Part shown: in pieces, positions 7,030 through 8,294 of the stretch
Numbering within the stretch: position 1 is the first letter of the stretch
Layout: each line of letters starts with the position of its first letter
Assembly (NCBI GenBank): GCA_016201195.1
Contig: JACQDI010000595.1
Coordinates: 1 to 8,294, forward strand
Reading direction: 5' to 3'
Source: Acidobacteriota bacterium
GTDB lineage: Bacteria > Acidobacteriota > Terriglobia > Bryobacterales > JACQDG01
Length of the DNA: 8,294 nt
The notes under the pieces: generated by a model
Databases searched by the model: none
The model's input: only the letters and a program-made list of their open reading frames with translations
What the model was told of the DNA's origin: nothing
Made by a program: the position numbers and the translations under genes

Positions 7030-7973
7030 ACGTGGTTCTTCAGCTCGGCCAGAGCCGGCGCAGGAAGCGGCCCCATTTCAGAGACGGCGCAGTTCGACTC
7101 CACGTTTCGCACGCTGCGCATCCCCGGTATCACCGTGGACACGGCGGGATGGGAGAGGCAGAAACGCAGGGCCGCCTGGGCGAGGGCGCCGTGCCGATCG
7201 CCCAACGCTTGCTTGAGCCGGGCCGTGTGCTCTTCGACCTGCTGCTTGCGGCCGCCGCGGAAGTAGCGGTTCCGCCAGTCGCCCTCCGGGAAGACGGTAT
7301 CGGCGGTGATGTTGCCGGTGAGCCCGCCTTCATCGAGCGGCACGCGGGCAATCACGCCGATGTTCAGCTCCTGGCACAGCGGGAACAGGCGGTCGGCGGC
7401 GGTGGGGTCATAGATATTGTAGATTACTTGCACGCAGTCGATCAGGCCCGTGCGCAAGGTCTCCAGCGCCGAATCCGGCTGGTAGTCGTTGATCGAGATG
7501 CCGAAGAAGCGGACCTTGCCGCTTTTCTTGAGGTCCTCGATGGCGCGCCGCCAGTCGCCGGCTTCCAGCCACTCGGGCGACCAGACGTGGAATTGCTGCA
7601 CGTCGACCGAATCCAGGCCCAGGTGCTTCAAGCTCCGGTCCGTGCAATCGAGGATGTACCGGTAGGGGAAAACCTTGCCGATCGGAATACCCGGCCGGGC
7701 GGGCCACCGCAGGTTCTTGGGGGGAACCTTAGTGGCCACGTAGACCCGCTCGCGGCGCTTGCGAACAACCTGGCCGACCAGCGTTTCGCTGTGCCCGTCG
7801 CCGTAGGCCAGAGCAGTGTCAATGAAGTTCAGGCCCAGGTCGATGGCGCGGTCGAGCGCCCGCAGCGACTCGCGGTCCTCGGCGCCGATCCACATGAAGC
7901 GCCCGATCCCCCAGGCGCCGTAGCCGATTTCGCTGATGCGGAGTCCCGTTCTGCCAAGAGTACGATAGCGCAT
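7002..7973 (-). CDS. Aldo/keto reductase
   Basis: Probable cytoplasmic NADPH-dependent oxidoreductase of the aldo/keto reductase superfamily, 323 residues, the usual length. The start MRYRTLGRTGLRISEIGYGAWGIG is the canonical N-terminal strand of the TIM barrel. The catalytic tetrad is complete: D52 and Y57 in NFIDTALAYGDGHSE, K82 in VYVATKVPP, and H129 in VDVQQFHVW. The cofactor end is seen in GKVRFFGIS (152-160), GVIARVPLDEGGLTG (206-220) and the C-terminal VSTVIPGMRSVRNVESN (278-294). I chose ATG 7973 because everything upstream in this frame overlaps the nitrilase gene. The gap to the nitrilase stop is eight bases, and the reductase stop lies inside the next gene, so the three genes form an operon. 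The substrate is unknown; the family handles sugars, carbonyl metabolites and xenobiotics. A functional link with the upstream nitrilase is possible but not shown. Confidence 0.93.
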   Translation of the reverse strand: MRYRTLGRTGLRISEIGYGAWGIGRFMWIGAEDRESLRALDRAIDLGLNFIDTALAYGDGHSETLVGQVVRKRRERVYVATKVPPKNLRWPARPGIPIGKVFPYRYILDCTDRSLKHLGLDSVDVQQFHVWSPEWLEAGDWRRAIEDLKKSGKVRFFGISINDYQPDSALETLRTGLIDCVQVIYNIYDPTAADRLFPLCQELNIGVIARVPLDEGGLTGNITADTVFPEGDWRNRYFRGGRKQQVEEHTARLKQALGDRHGALAQAALRFCLSHPAVSTVIPGMRSVRNVESNCAVSEMGPLPAPALAELKNHVWIRNFYGA

Positions 7974-7981
7974 CCTCACTT

Positions 7982-8294
7982 CTACTCGATCGGCGAAAGC
8001 TTGTTCCGATTGAACCGCAGGCTGACCACGTCGAAGCGGCTGTAGTGACCGAGAGTATCGATGTAGGCCTTGGTGGCCAGGCGATCTTCGGCGCGCAGCT
8101 CGGCGTAGAGAATCTCCTCGCGGTCGAGCACCGGGCCGGCCAGGTAGAGGCCGGCCGGGTTCAGGATGGCGCTGCCGCCCGAGCCGATGTCCCAGCCGCG
8201 GCACGCCTCGGGCAGCGAGCCGGCCGGGTCATAGTTGCCGGCGCTGACCACGAAGTTCTGGGTCTCGAAGGCGTACTCACGGTTGGCGTAGGCA
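7982..8294 (-). CDS. Nitrilase/carbon-nitrogen hydrolase family protein, C-terminal fragment (5' end outside window)
   Basis: Only the last 103 residues are present; the frame is still open at the window edge (AYANREYAFETQNFVVSAG). The segment WDIGSGGSAILNPAGLYLAG, then EEILYAELR and DTLGHYSRFDV..L..N, matches the C-terminal part of nitrilases. These enzymes hydrolyse nitriles or amides to carboxylates, acting as cytoplasmic oligomers through a Cys-Glu-Lys triad. The catalytic residues must lie upstream, so activity cannot be judged here. The GHYSR(F/P)DV ending favours the true nitrilase branch over omega-amidases or carbamoylases, but this is a judgement from memory. It is the first visible gene of the operon with the aldo/keto reductase and BsuPI genes; the promoter is outside the window. 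Confidence 0.85.
   Translation of the reverse strand, partial: AYANREYAFETQNFVVSAGNYDPAGSLPEACRGWDIGSGGSAILNPAGLYLAGPVLDREEILYAELRAEDRLATKAYIDTLGHYSRFDVVSLRFNRNKLSPIE

Noticed and set aside
6774..8045. 423-codon open frame on the + strand
   Set aside because: It lies antisense to the aldo/keto reductase and BsuPI genes, which have clear family motifs. Long antisense frames are expected in GC-rich coding DNA, and its protein is Arg/Gly/Pro/Ala-rich without motifs.
7974..8204. 77-codon N-terminal extension of the aldo/keto reductase
   Set aside because: It reads out of frame through the nitrilase gene and precedes the canonical MRYRTLGRTG start of the family.

Overview
This is a GC-rich bacterial chromosomal window with seven genes and no RNA genes or CRISPR arrays. 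The best guess for the host is an acidobacterium, perhaps of the Bryobacterales/Solibacter type. That guess rests on the secreted FecR/DUF6600 protein with a proline-rich tail, the secreted 'YFPLAVGSHWVY'-type protein with a BsuPI domain, and the gene style. It is not proven by any marker gene.

Layout. At the left edge, on the + strand, lies the 3' part of a coenzyme-B12-dependent acyl-CoA (methylmalonyl-CoA type) mutase large subunit (2-1213). It lacks a cobalamin-binding domain. Everything else is on the - strand, read from right to left: the C-terminal end of a nitrilase-family hydrolase (7982-8294), an aldo/keto reductase (7002-7973), a secreted BsuPI-domain protein (6028-7029), a two-gene restriction-modification module (methyltransferase 4512-5834, putative endonuclease 3668-4489), a secreted FecR/DUF6600 protein (1978-3570), and the 23S rRNA methyltransferase RlmB (1253-1981).

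How they fit. Nitrilase, reductase and BsuPI gene are tightly packed (8-base gap, then a 28-base overlap) and look co-transcribed. The FecR/DUF6600 gene and rlmB overlap by 4 bases and look translationally coupled. Between these two blocks sits the restriction-modification pair. It is visibly less GC-rich in parts than its neighbours and has its own extended -10 promoter. A 13-bp near-identical direct repeat (12/13 matches) lies in each flanking intergenic gap. The simplest reading is a laterally acquired defence module inserted into a conserved housekeeping/secreted-protein neighbourhood.

The most interesting items are the putative endonuclease, which has a D-QxK nuclease-like signature but no family I can name; its permuted SPPY methyltransferase partner; the palindrome that brackets the module's -10 box; and the flanking direct repeats.
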